A stretch of 64,000 bases of DNA from Acholoe squamosa. Its lineage: Eukaryota > Annelida > Polychaeta > Phyllodocida > Polynoidae. The stretch covers positions 50,486,166-50,550,165 of the forward strand of contig OX439044.1 of NCBI GenBank assembly GCA_949317995.1, read 5' to 3'. Below the pieces are notes generated by a model that was not told the origin of the DNA, ran no database searches, and worked only from the letters and a program-made list of their open reading frames with translations. Shown here in pieces: positions 10,651 through 22,290 of the stretch (the stretch's first letter is position 1; the number at the start of each line of letters is the position of its first letter). A program made the position numbers and the translations under genes.

Positions 10651-10830
10651 TGTGGTGCATATTATGCGCGGGCACTGACACATTCCTCTGAAATTGTGTA
10701 ATGTAGTTTTCGCCATGAATATTACCTTAGCTGTCGTAATGGCGTTAAACATCTATTACTCACTCACTCACTCACTCACTCACTCACTCACTCACTCACT
10801 CACTCACTCACTCACTTACTCACTCACTCA
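10651..10830 (+). mobile_element. SINE copy 1 (5'-truncated, CTCA tail, 13-bp TSD)
   Basis: The 3' part reads TCGCCATGAATATTACC...GGCGTTAAAC, followed by ATCTATTACTCA and about 18 CTCA units. CTTGGTGTATGGC occurs exactly at 10638-10650 and again at 10831-10843, a 13-bp target-site duplication. Compared with the other copies it lacks about 70 bp at the 5' end, as expected from target-primed reverse transcription by a LINE partner. The long tail suggests recent insertion or tail expansion. Confidence 0.9.
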
Positions 10831-10952
10831 CTTGGTGTATGGCATCATAGAGTGGGTTCTGCAGGTAGGCTATAAGTAGTGGGTATATGGGAGTGGGTAG
10901 TGAGTAAGTGGGGGGGGGGGAGGTGTACAGGGGGTTAGTAAGTGAGTACTGT

Positions 10953-11030
10953 GTGAACCCAGTGGGGATCGAACCCCCATCAATATTGGCTGCAGCTACA
11001 GTGGATGTTCGACGTCCTTTCACCACAGCT
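10953..11030 (-). mobile_element. tRNA-like SINE head
   Basis: The minus strand contains GGGGGTTCGATCCCCACTGG, a perfect B box inside a pairing T arm. An A-box-like GTGGTGAAAGGACG lies about 50 bp upstream. No full cloverleaf can be drawn, so I call a tRNA-derived SINE fragment. Confidence 0.5.
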
Positions 11031-11034
11031 GATC

Positions 11035-12829
11035 ACCTTCGTACACAACCCCCCTCCCCTACCCGTGTCCCCCTGTAGCTGCCCTGGTATACTCCCCCTG
11101 TAGGACATCCGGTCTACACCCCTGTAGCACCCCCTCCCTATATCTTATATAGTTTCGTATTTATGCCATTGGCAAGATCTTATATGGTCATCCATTTTGG
11201 TTTTAGAAGCTCATTTCGATCATTAAGAATATAAATTATTGCGTTTATATTACAATTATATAGGCCAGGAATTCAGTCGCTCACAGTAATAAAGTTAGTG
11301 TAATCATCACACCTTGCCGTTTTTGAAAATGGGTCCACAAGTTCCCAGATAACAGATGATCTACATCGTTTTGCATTTCATTGTCTGTGCATCTGAAATT
11401 ATCTATAGCTTAATAGACCTGTGCTATGTTTCGATGTGAATGCATGACTGTAGCCTATGCAAGCTCTACAGAGTTCAGTACACCCTGTTCTAAGTATATA
11501 AGCCTCTATAGATCTATAGTCTCTATTTCTAGATCCAAATACATGACTGTTGCCTAAATAGGCGCTCCAGTGGTGTACATAAGCTTGTCTATATGTATAT
11601 CAAGTATCTATAGACACACAACTTGAGGTCTGACTATGTGGCTTGGTAGGAGGCGTGCCAACACTGGTGATATTCTGTCAGTTCCTCAGGGTCCTTTACT
11701 TATCGACTGTATCCTATACTTATTGACTAGGTCTTGTAGAGCAGATGAGGCATACATACTCTGGGCGAGAGGCACGTGGACCACAGGAATTGCGATTCTA
11801 CGTAATATGTAGTCAAATATGTACATATGCTATACTCTTTATCAGTACAGGAGTTATCGAGCGCTTATGATAATTGGGCTCATATTGGGAAGAGTATAAC
11901 AGTAAAAGTCCAACATTGGCTTTAATACAGCTTGGTACAATATATCCTTTAATTGTAATGCAGTATGGGCGTGAATGATTAAGGAAATAATGTACAATGC
12001 TTATAGACAAACATGATAAGATAATTCAGCCATACTTCACAGCCTCAACTTTCCACTCTTCATCCCACCCCCCTCAAACGCTGCACACATCTAACACCTG
12101 CCAGACCCTGCACCAAGCACGGTACAGGCACTATCTTATCTACACATCTATATTTCAATGCCTAGCTCGTTACAGCCTTTTGAATACCATCCCTGTGTAT
12201 CAGCAGAAAGAGGTTGGGGAGGGGGGGGGGTGGAAAGATGGGAGGGGATTCCCCACCCCCTTATAAATACCCCCCCCCCCTATTTTTCCTTGACGCCCCT
12301 AGGCTGATCTGTATATTAGGCCAGGTTCGCTGGGGACCGTTGTGGGGCGCGCATTACCCTCTATTATCGCTCACTGCTGCTACATCCTCTACTATCGCCA
12401 AGTCCCCCGGGCCGTGCACAGGCGCAGTGCCTAGATGCAAAGGGAGAGGGTATATGGTAGGTAAGGTTAAGTTTGGGGCTACATTCAGGGACTAAGTTCT
12501 ATAATAGGTCTATGTAGCTAAGTAGTATATTTATAGGAGGGACAACTTATCTAAGCCCTATCAGGGACGACCTGCTTTGGATCTGCTCACCCAATATCGC
12601 CCTCACTTTGAATAACTGTCTTTCCCCTTTTCACTTTAAAATGACCCAAGATTCATGCTCATGTAACTAGGCCTATACCAAAATGGGCCCACATATGTGG
12701 TAAGTAAAGCTACATTTGTATTTTACCTCTTCATGCGATGATCCATAGTATGAACATTGACTTGTTGAAGGGACCTGCTGAAGTGTACCTGTCAGACTGC
12801 ATTGAAAATCATTCTTCATCATGAACATA
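11035..12829. other. Intronic non-coding stretch
   Basis: No exon or RNA gene is recognised. C and G homopolymer runs occur near 12225-12280. The end of the stretch may hold more decayed LINE sequence continuous with the relic at 12830. Confidence 0.45.
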
Positions 12830-13249
12830 AACCCTGCCATGTCAAGTTTCCCAATTCAATACATGTCCATAGACCAGCTGCATGACAAATGTTATGTATC
12901 CAAACTAGACAGATGAATGGACGAACACCTGTTAGTATATATGTACAAATATACCAAACAAGGCAAATTTGTGAAAAACAACACTCAAGCTAGGCCATTA
13001 GGCAAGGTGAAATTTGATCTGAAAAGGCCAAAACAAGACTTTTTCAAAAGATCTCCCCTTTACAGAGGATCTCAGATGTGGAACAAACTATCACACTGGC
13101 ATCAAGACGCTGAGCAAAAATCACAGTTCAAGGCCCTAATATGTCAAATACAAGATCTACATAAACAAATCAAAAAACCAAGGTTTGAAGTGATAGACGA
13201 CAGTGTCCTGATTGCTGATATTTCTGATGAAAGCGATGATGCACCATAA
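12830..13249 (+). mobile_element. Non-LTR retrotransposon relic: reverse-transcriptase C-terminus
   Basis: The frame reads ...LHDKCYVSKLDR, then a TGA stop at 12914-12916, then MDEHLLVYMYKYT and later FFKRSPLYRGSQMWNKLS. HLLVYMYK followed by FKRSPLYRG..WN.L is the signature of the extreme C-terminus of CR1/Jockey-like LINE ORF2 proteins in invertebrates. The TGA sits where these proteins usually have Arg or Trp. Further stops lie upstream (TAA at 12827), and no catalytic FADD region is present. It is a dead fragment and not a host gene, although the last 110 codons remain open to a TAA at 13247. An acidic tail, DESDDAP, closes the frame. Confidence 0.75.
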
Positions 13250-16200
13250 ATTACCTTGTATCATTTCAATCTGTAGCAAGTTGCAATTGGCAATTGGCTT
13301 GGCTCAGTTTCATGTCTCTCATGGTCAAATATGTGTTTGTCCTATAATATCACTCCTTATGTGGATGGCGTCTGTGAGTGTGTAGTGTACTAAAATTCAA
13401 ACTGAAAACCTAGGGCTAATATTGATTAGTCTACCTCCAACCCTCATTAATCTTTTCTAGAATGTTCCCCATAGCTTTTCTGAATGAGGTCATGTTGAAA
13501 TTTTGTAAATAATCTTGTGAATAATAATGTGTTTTAATCTATATTTTTATTAGTGATGCTGAATTTTCTCCAAATTGCATTATTTTGCAAATTTTCACAT
13601 TGATTACCAAGTACTATCAGGATACAAACTATACTTTGATAATATTTTTTTTGTGTTTTGTATTTTTCTTGTATTAATTTCCAAGTACTGTATATATTAT
13701 ATATGTTTATTAGGACTGTTATATAGCAGCCTACCTGCCTAGTTTGTGTCTATAAACAGTCAATGAAATTGAGACCAAAACACTCACCACACCGAGTGAG
13801 TTGTATTCTTGGTTATACATTGAACAACAACTCAAAACGTCATCTTTTCTCTCATCTTGTTGTGCATCATTTCATCTTTATGTAACAAGTCCTATCAATC
13901 AGGATGGGACTGTCATTTCTTTATATACACAAAATAACAAGTGAAACTGAGCCTAAATTTTTTTGGTCACAATATTATCATCTCCTTTGTGTAGTGGAGC
14001 GATCAATAAACACGTTTGAAAAAAAATTTCATATATTCTGGATTCGATGTGCTGACAGTCTAATAGCAGTTGAAGCACACAAAGTAACATAAGCATCCAT
14101 TCACCCTTTCAATGGAGGTACTGCTGGCGGTATATCATATGTGTATGTACATGAATAGGTGTGCTTATACCTCCCTTAGTCCCCCACCCTACAGCTAGGC
14201 TACTCCACCAAGCACCACAGTTGATGGGTGGGGCACAGTGAGGTGGGAAGAAAATGTTCAATAGTTAATCGATGCTTGTGTAAATGTAGGCTCGTGAGGC
14301 ATACTGACTGCGGCCCCATAGACGAGGCTATTCTACACGGCCCGTGCGTGTCCACCGGACACCCCACATACACAGACGCTGAAGGCAATGCCGGGTGTCA
14401 CCAAATAGGTGTCACAATAGCAGAAAGGGCGCCCTCTGCTTGTGTAAGTGGTGCATCTATTGGGAGAAGGTGACTGGGGATAAATAGAAGAATGCATTTA
14501 TAGGCAATGTCATTGGATAAACCTTTTTGGGAATTTTCTGAAAAATCGAGAAGGGGAAATAAGCAAAGCTTCTTCGGTCAACTACATTAGAGTAGGGACA
14601 TTTTTCTAGATTAATGAGAATTTAGTTCACTCTTCCAAGCCCCAACTATCACACACTCTTATAATCTATAGGTACCTTACACCCATACTTCCACCCCACT
14701 AGGATCATCTCTCCTGCTTTACATGATATCCCTAACCACATTTAGGTGCCTCCCATTACTTAAAACCACAATGCCATGTCTGACCCTCACGCATCAGCAC
14801 CACCCGCCCGACCTGACTAGGTCACAGCGCCATTTCTGCACCCATTAAATTCTCTTTATAACACAAAAAGCAAAGAATGGCTGACAAGATCTGATAAATG
14901 ATCTACTCAAACAGCTAGACACCTGTGAGGGATGAGGATGAGTGATCTGATATTGTGCCTCATTAAGCCTGACGTGCTCCTAGTATGTAGGTGGTAATCA
15001 TAATGCTTGGGACCGTGAACAAAGGATGGCCCAGGATGGGGACAAGCGAGTGAAATCATAGCTAGTAATTGTGTGGAACAAGAAAATGCCTGATACTGGT
15101 ATTTCATCCAAACACTCACCTAGATCCAAGCATAGTCTAGCCAAAGAATGGTCGGGCACATTGAAAAGCAGCATTTAATTTGATCAATGCTGCTGAAAAG
15201 CGAAATCAATCGTAAGTACTGAATATGTACTGCTCTTTGGGAAACTCAAATATTCCTCTCTTTTTTTTTTGCCCCAGTAGACTACTCGATGCAGTAGAAA
15301 ACAGGCATACCAATAAAACACAGATGGCCACTTTGGGTTTAATCAGCAGGGGTGCTAGGTGGGCAGAGTGGGTTGGTGATGGGACGAGGGGACACCAATA
15401 ATTCCACTTTATGAGGCGGGCGCCATGTGTGCATCTGAGGTCGTAAACGTAATAACACACACAATTTACCCTCATAGTGACCGCTGACCCCCCTAACCCG
15501 TAGTAGAATACATCCCTGGGGATTTGACAAGCCACCTTGGTTAGAGACACTTGTAGGTACCTGTAATACATGACTATCTCCTGCTAAACCCCAATGGTAA
15601 CTTCACTCTGACCAGAAGATCCTAACCATAGAATGCCCTATGTGCCCACCACAAGAAGTTAATGCCTGAGGCAATGTCATTCACCTACTGTATCTACCTA
15701 TCTAAGCACAGTATTAGCTGGCTCGCCAACAACCTGTATGGGAAGTATAACTCCAGGACCTCCCCCCCACCCCCCCACCCAATGACTCCTATATAATAGT
15801 ATAGCAGCACGTGGCTAAAGTTGGCTCACTCAAGTACGTTATGCTGCACAGATCAAAGTTAAGTTAACATTGTGGACACCTCTTGTAGCCTTACTCACGG
15901 AGTGCTCACCTGGTGCTCCTAGGTGTAGCCAACCTCTGGAGAGAAATGTAATGTCTGGGGGCATAGATAACAGAATTGCCTGTATGCTCGTGTGGAGTTG
16001 GCTCATACAAACACATGTACAGTCTAAGATTAAAGATAGATTGCGTCTCTGATTATAAGCTTTTGGAGACGGCTGTGGATAGCAGTGAGGGCGATATAGC
16101 AACTAAGACGTCCACACAGCCTAAGGCCAAGGAGCTTAATATACTGACAGTACCATCCTTGCTAAGGCTGTCAGTCTACAACAACTAGTGACTACATACA

Positions 16201-16780
16201 CGTCCAAGGACGCCCTCATTCAGGTCTCAGCTGGTCCCAGGCTCCACAGCCAACAGCATTGGTCCCAGTCCTGGCGTCCATTGGCTAATAAAACAACACA
16301 TGTTGGCTAATAAAACAAGGCATTGCCTGTGTCCTCAGCGAACACAGAAACACCGCCCACCCACGTCTACCACCCACCCAGCTAAACACCCAATCAGGTC
16401 AACACTGATGGCTGGAAGCTGGATCAAGTATGTTGTAACAGTACAGCTCTTAAGTCCTCTCCATCTGTATGGACTCACTGCAAGGCTCTGTCTGCAGTAT
16501 GAACTTGGCTTAATGCCTCTACTACTTGCCACTTGGTCACCACACCTGTGCCACTGCGGATGAATTGGATAAGGGATTTTGCGATATCATCTTCCAGTGC
16601 GCAGGTTTAAAAGCTGCACAATCAAAAAAAGATGACAGGTCTACATGTGTTACAATATGATAGAAGTTTGCGAAACGTAACACACTGGAGACCTCAAAGA
16701 ATACATACCTTTACCTATCTATGCTATCTATTTAGGAAACATATAATGCAACTGCTGACTGCCAGAATAGGAAGGCACAT
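13250..16780. other. Intronic non-coding stretch
   Basis: The left part may be the 3' untranslated region of the LINE relic. The rest shows no exon or transposon that I can name. CCAAT-like motifs in direct repeat (TTGGCTAATAAAACAA) occur twice near 16281-16318. Confidence 0.4.
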
Positions 16781-16924
16781 GGCTCATTTGTCCAAGAAGA
16801 TGAACAAGGCCTATAGGATCCAATGACGAGCAGATTCTAAACCTTTATGCACGGCTCATTTGTCCAAGAAGAAGACCATGGCCTATATGATGCAATGAGG
16901 TGCAGATTCTAAACCTGTATGCAC
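16781..16924 (+). repeat. 72-bp tandem duplication
   Basis: GGCTCATTTGTCCAAGAAGA at 16781 recurs at 16853 with the same following sequence (…GCAGATTCTAAACCT…TATGCAC), giving two copies of a 72-bp unit with several substitutions. No coding function is evident. Confidence 0.8.
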
Positions 16925-17901
16925 ATGCTACACCACCATCAACCACAGATTAATATAATCTACCCAGAAGCTACAAAACTAGATACTTATGCAATTAGGA
17001 ATTAAGAACTTAGGAAATAGGCATTAAACAGGTTCAGTCCGGTGTGCTTTTGACTTCAATAATATGCGTATTGTAGGAAACTTTGCTCCCAATAAAAGGT
17101 GGTACAGTGTTGTTAGATTACACTGGATGTTCCATGGCATAATATTGTATTCAAACGCAAAATTCAATTCTTCCACTCAGACAAATAGTCGTCATTTACC
17201 TCCCACCTACGCAGATAATAATTATTATTTTAATCAAAATTGTCCATGTGGTTCATTGTAGCTCATACAACATAGAGTCTGTAGATATCAGTACTGCCAC
17301 CTTCCCATCTACAGCCACCCGCTCTCATTACCCCCTGCAGCCATGTCCACCGCCATCTAATCCCTATTCATTGGTCCCAATCTCTTCATGAGAAGCCCTG
17401 AGAGGGCTTAGTCAGGCAATGTGGGCGGAGAGGGTCAGGTCTGGGTGACCACAGGTGGAGTTCCCATGGTAGTGATGCTGTGTAAAAGATCACTACACTG
17501 GATTCCTGCTCCGCCCTTTCACGTGTTTCTCCAAACCACACGCTGCTTTATTATTGCATTTTCCCAAAGAACCTCTTTCCATGAACCTCTTTCCTCGAAA
17601 TTGCCCTATGAGAAAGATGAAACTGTCGTCCTTCAGAAAATGTTGGAGTGCTATTTTCATATATACCCATGCCTCTGCTGCTTCGCCCTCTGCACTTTAC
17701 TTGTTAAGTAGGCATTTCCTTCTAAAAGCAATCTAAACATAGTGGGATTAATTGTTTGTCTGATTTATAAGAATAGCACACATAGATAGAGGTAACTAAT
17801 TAATAAGTACACATAGGGGGCCAGGCGCCATGTTTGTTTTCACTCAGACGCACTGTTCCACCATCCTTCACCAATCTATCCCATAGTGGTCTCCTCTTAC
17901 A

Positions 17902-17970
17902 TCACGTGACATGTGACGTCACTCTGAGAGCCTCGTTCCAGGTTTTGTTGGACGCTGGAGCCCTCTGCTG
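17902..17970 (+). promoter_or_regulatory. E-box/CRE pair with CTCF-like motif
   Basis: TCACGTGAC (17902-17910), a USF/MITF-type E-box, is followed after 3 bp by TGACGTCA (17914-17921), a full palindromic CRE for CREB/ATF. GAGCCCTCTGCTG at 17958 resembles the core of a CTCF site in reverse. The grouping inside an intron makes it a candidate enhancer or insulator. Evidence is motif similarity only. Confidence 0.35.
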
Positions 17971-18505
17971 ATTTTTATTATACCTTTGGCGTATGGAAAC
18001 TACGGGGAACCTGTTCATTGTTAAAGGTATGGGACCCTATTGTAGGACAGTAAATGGTAAGTGGTAACTGCAAGTTGTACCTGCATATATTCATCTTTTT
18101 CGTGTGTTAATGTTATGACAGTAACTGTACTGATAACATGATATCCTATTCAGAGGGTTATAGTCTTCAGGTCTTTGAAGGATTTCAGGTACTTTTCATA
18201 TCGCCATGACCTATTAAAACTGCCATTTCTGGCCCTCCATTTAAGAACGTCAAGGTTTTCTGGTAAAGATTGGCCACTTTCTTCCCTGCATATCATACCA
18301 ATTACCTTAGAGGACTGTTTGAAAAGACGTTAAAGCCGAAGGGGAACATAAGGGTATCTAATAGAATAGACCATGGGACAGGGATGGGAAGCGTTGGTGA
18401 GATATGATAGTGGATGACTGTAAGATAAGAAGTGAAGAGCTGTAGATGATTACAAATGGAGATCAATGACCAATCACCTCCCCGACCCACATATATGGCA
18501 CCTCC

Positions 18506-18629
18506 GGTCATGCTACCCCCTCTCAACCCACCACACGCACACACACACACAGGTCATGCTACCCCCTCTCAACCCACCACACACACACACACACTCCGGT
18601 CATGCTAACCCCTCTCAATCCACTACACA
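18506..18629 (+). repeat. 46-bp minisatellite, ~2.7 copies, with CA tracts
   Basis: GGTCATGCTACCCCCTCTCA starts at 18506, 18552 and 18598 (third copy slightly diverged). Units are separated by (CA)n runs whose length varies. Confidence 0.85.
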
Positions 18630-20043
18630 GCCATATATGTATTTAAAAGATGCCGCTTAAAGATTTGACCCCCCCCCGATTTGGTCTCACCCGTAAGCGT
18701 CTACCACTCTCTGATCTCTTCTTCTGTGGCCCTAACATTAAGATAAAATGTCTTGTCGGTGCACTGATGTATGCAAATTGTGTAGATACTTCATAGTGTA
18801 TGTATTTTAAGGACTATGAACACAGATGTAGGCCTAACGTTAGCATTTAAGATATACTTAGTGCTTTAAATGCTCCGTCCGGCATATGGCCAGAAATGTC
18901 TTTGAGGATAACAGTGGAAGGTTATAAGGCTACACCTATAACACCAATTAAAAAGCACATAATCTTTAAAGAGACATCTTGCTGCTTCAAAAGAGCTAAC
19001 TTGCTGCTTCAAACTGGATTTTCATCACAGCAAGGCTGTAAAAGGCTGTTGATATCATATTTCCTGTGAACTCCTTGATGGCCTCCGAAATCACCATGTG
19101 GGTTCACACCTTTTGGCTTGCTTTCCATCATTCTAAAATAACTAATCAAGTAAATGAAGATGGTTTAATTGCTTTGTTTTCTGTGGGGGTATTTTCAAAT
19201 AGTTAATGCTGTGGAATCTTAAAAGGATATTACATGATAGGAATGAGTCATTTTCGTTTTACGACACATATGTTATGGGCAAGTTTTAAGTAAGAGGTTC
19301 TCTTCAGCATCTATCCTTCTGTTGCTGCGGTCCTAGATCCCTCCTTGACTCAGCCGCCTTCTATGTAGATGTTATGTGTGGGGCCAGCTTTCTCCATTGC
19401 CATTCGTGACATTGTCTGCAGGCCAGCTGACAGTGAGGCCAATAATAAGAGGCATTGTGTGTGTCACCGCCGTCATCAATACCCACTACCTCTCTATTCC
19501 TCTGTCATAGCAAATAGACCAGCTGCCGGCCAGATACTGGGCCCTTCCCCTACCACCAGGCATTGACCAACCCTGGAGGAGCCGTCTATTGGTACCCAAC
19601 CCTACTGGAGGCTTCACACACCCTCCTCCTTCACCCCTGTCTTCGCACGTCTGAGCCCCACCCCACCCCACCCCACCCCACCTCTACACACAAGTCAAGC
19701 ATCGAACGAGAAGCCCCAGCCCCCAGTCTACCCGGCAACCACTTGTGGCGTCGTCGGAGCCTTGAGTCGGGGCCTCTTCCTCCTCCAGGGTGTGGTCGAT
19801 ATCAGTGCTACCACACCCTTCCTGTAGTACCCTCTACTGACTCCTCCCACCCTGTCTCCCGTGTCAGGAGTCCATCCTATACGCCCGGTACTGCTGTGCT
19901 GCTGCCGACTGCACCCTCTATCTATATATCCTAAACCACAACCTTCTCAGTAATTATATCTCTCACCACCATCTTACCAACTAGATTATCGTAACCAATC
20001 TTCTTTCTCAATTTATTCTTACCAACTCACACTACGAGTACCG
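18630..20043. other. Intronic non-coding stretch
   Basis: No gene recognised. A CCCCA pentamer run lies at about 19656-19681. The frame at 19563-19934 is Pro/Ser/Thr-rich and looks like chance coding in C-rich DNA. Confidence 0.45.
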
Positions 20044-20051
20044 CCAACACC

Positions 20052-20228
20052 CGTGCTTCCCTAGCCGACTTAAAGGGGTATATATCTCCTCTTTCCTATC
20101 CCCTCAGATGTGTGTGGTGCACATATGCGCGTGCACCGACACATTCCTCTGTGAAATTGTGTAATGTAGTTCTCGCCATGAATATGACCTTAGCTGTCGA
20201 AATGGCGTTAAACATCTATCACTCACCA
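20052..20228 (+). mobile_element. SINE copy 2 (full length, 8-bp TSD)
   Basis: It starts CGTGCTTCCCTAGCCGACTT and ends GGCGTTAAACATCTATCACT with a very short CTCA tail. It matches the same family as copies at 10.65, 46.8 and 53.3 kb. CCAACACC flanks both ends (20044-20051 and 20229-20236). It lies about 200 bp upstream of a CpG-rich promoter-like cluster. Confidence 0.85.
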
Positions 20229-20439
20229 CCAACACCATACCCCACCATTGGCTATGCCAGGAGCAGTCAGCCCACCGGCCATCAGGCCAACCATCGTCAC
20301 TTAAAGCGGCCTGATGTATTGGCACTCACTCCACACCTTTTAACTTCACCCCCTCCCCCACCTCCATCCCCAACACGCACCCCTTACCCTGTACCTCCCT
20401 AATCTAATGACCCAACCGCCCCCTCCCTGAGCATTGGGC

Positions 20440-20620
20440 GTCTGTGAGTCGGAAGTGTCGGTCGGCGGTCCCGGAAGCTGCGCCGAGGTAGCTGCGTGTC
20501 AGCACCAAAGGTAGTACGCGTGCGTGGGGGCCGAGCTGAGAGTGAGGCACAGAGACAAAATGGCGGCTGTTTGTGGCATGTTGGGGGTGGGGGGGGGGTC
20601 GCGTTATTCATGGTAGCAGG
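20440..20620 (+). promoter_or_regulatory. Promoter-like CpG-rich cluster (ETS sites, YY1-type ATGGCGGC)
   Basis: The patch has many CpGs in an otherwise CpG-poor intron. CGGAAGTG (20450) and CCGGAAGC (20471) are ETS-type sites, and AAAATGGCGGCT (20557-20568) matches the YY1 core often found at transcription starts. The ATG inside the YY1 motif opens a frame of only 18 codons. A G-run at 20583-20599 follows. It could be the start of an intronic non-coding transcript or an alternative promoter of the host gene. No donor that would join in frame to liprin was evident. Confidence 0.35.
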
Positions 20621-21057
20621 AAACCAGTATGTGAAAAGCCAAAGTCCAACCTCACGTATCTGACTACTTTTGGCCTGCAGTATTTGCTGAGTAAGCAAAG
20701 TGTAGATTTTTGGTGTCGTTAATTGCATGGAATCATGATTTAGTGCTTGCAACCACGCAGAAAAAAATGCACTGTGCATCAACTCGGATATATAATAAGA
20801 TTTATTACACCGAGATTGCATATATTCACACAATATAGCCACACAAACACACATGGTTAAACTTTTGGCCCTTCTGCTGCAACCTCCCACCCATTGTAGT
20901 TCCAAGTTCCAGTGGTGTAAAAATTCCCTTTATGGTATTCTCCCCACCATGGTGTGGCTAAACGCAGGGCAGTAAAGGCGGATTACGATCCTGGGGGTTG
21001 TATTAGGGCCCTTAAGACAGCACACCTTTGTACTGGATCCAGAACAGGGCTCCAGGC

Positions 21058-22139
21058 CCCTGACACAGGGCACCTGTAATAACTAGGCCTATATCAATAA
21101 GCAGTAGGTGGGAGCGGGCCCCTGACTACTACAGCAGTGAGTAGTAGGTGGGAAGGGGCCTCTGACTCAGGCCACCTGTACTAATTACAGCAGAAAGTAG
21201 CAGGTGGGAGTGGGCCCCTGACCCAGGCCACATGTACTAACTACAGCAGTAAGTAGTAGGTGGGAGTGGGCCTGTGACTCAGGCCACCTGTACTAACTAC
21301 AGCAGTAAGTAGTAGGTTGGAATGGGCATGTGACTCAGGCCACCTGTACTAACTACAGCAGTAAGTAGTAGGTGGGAGTGGGCCCCTGACTCATGCCACC
21401 TGTACTAACTACAGCAGTAAGTAGTAGGTGGGAGTGGGCCTGTGACTCAGGCCACCTGTACTAACTACAGCAGTAAGTAGTAGGTTGGAATCGGCATGTG
21501 ACTCAGGCCACCTGTACTAACTACAGCAGTAAGTAGTAGGTGGGAGTGGTCCTGTGACTCAGGCCACCTGTACTAACTACAGCAGTAAGTAGTAGGTGGG
21601 AGTGGGCCTGTGACTCAGGCCACCTGTACTAACTACAGCAGTAAGTAGTAGGTTGGAATGGGCATGTGACTCAGGCCACCTGTACTAACTACAGCAGTAA
21701 GTAGTAGGTGGGAGTGGGCCCCTGACTCATGCCACCTGTACTAACTACAGCAGTAAGTAGTAGGTGGGAGTGGGCCTGTGACTCAGGCCACCTGTACTAA
21801 CTACAGCAGTAAGTAGTAGGTTGGAATGGGCATGTGACTCAGGCCACCTGTACTAACTACAGCAGTAAGTAGTAGGTGGGAGTGGGCCCCTGACTCATGC
21901 CACCTGTACTAACTACAGCAGTACATAGTAGGTGGGAGTGGGCCTGTGACTCAGGCCACCTGTACTAACTACATCAGTAAGTAGTAGGTCGGAGTGGGCC
22001 TGTGACTTAGGCCACCTGTACTAACAACAGCAGTAAGTAGAAGGTTGGAATGGGCCTGTGACTCAGGCTAACTGTACTAACTACAGCAGTAAGTAGTAGG
22101 TGAGTGTGGGCCACTGACTCAGGCCACCTGTAGAAACTA
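21058..22139 (+). repeat. 56-bp minisatellite, ~19 copies, with higher-order A-B-C pattern
   Basis: The unit contains AGTAAGTAGTAGGTGGGAGT, then a variable GGGCC/TGTGACTC block, then GCCACCTGTACTAACTACAG. Clear unit starts (GTAAGTAGTAGG) occur at 21361, 21417, 21473 and so on, every 56 bp. Three variants alternate: A with GGGCCCCTGACTCATG, B with GGGCCTGTGACTCAGG and C with TTGGAATGGGCATGTG. Runs of B-C-A give a 168-bp higher-order period over much of the array. Edge units are more diverged, the usual pattern for arrays homogenised from the centre. Each unit carries TACTAAC and most carry GTAAGT. Confidence 0.95.
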
Positions 22140-22216
22140 CAGAAGTCAGAGCGTGCCCTATAGTGACAAGGTACAGGAGGATTTTGCCAGGGTATCAACC
22201 CTAGCAAATGAAAAAA

Positions 22217-22290
22217 CAGGGATGTAAGTCTTCAGGTTTTCCTGATTTCTAAAAATTTTGAATGACATGTATTTTCCTGATGTGAGTGGT
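22217..22290 (+). mobile_element. Partial copy of the CAGGGATG-type MITE
   Basis: CAGGGATGTAAGTCTTCAGG at 22217 matches the left end of the complete element at 57232 and the copy at 50211. The right end (TTTCATCCCTG) is not found, so the copy is truncated. Confidence 0.55.

Noticed and set aside
20399..20905. 168-codon minus-strand open frame
   Set aside because: Pro/Arg-rich part comes from the CpG-rich patch and the rest has no recognisable family. Regulatory explanation on the + strand is simpler.
21058..22139. CRISPR-like regular repeat array
   Set aside because: Units are head-to-tail with no unique spacers and the DNA is animal intron. It is a minisatellite.
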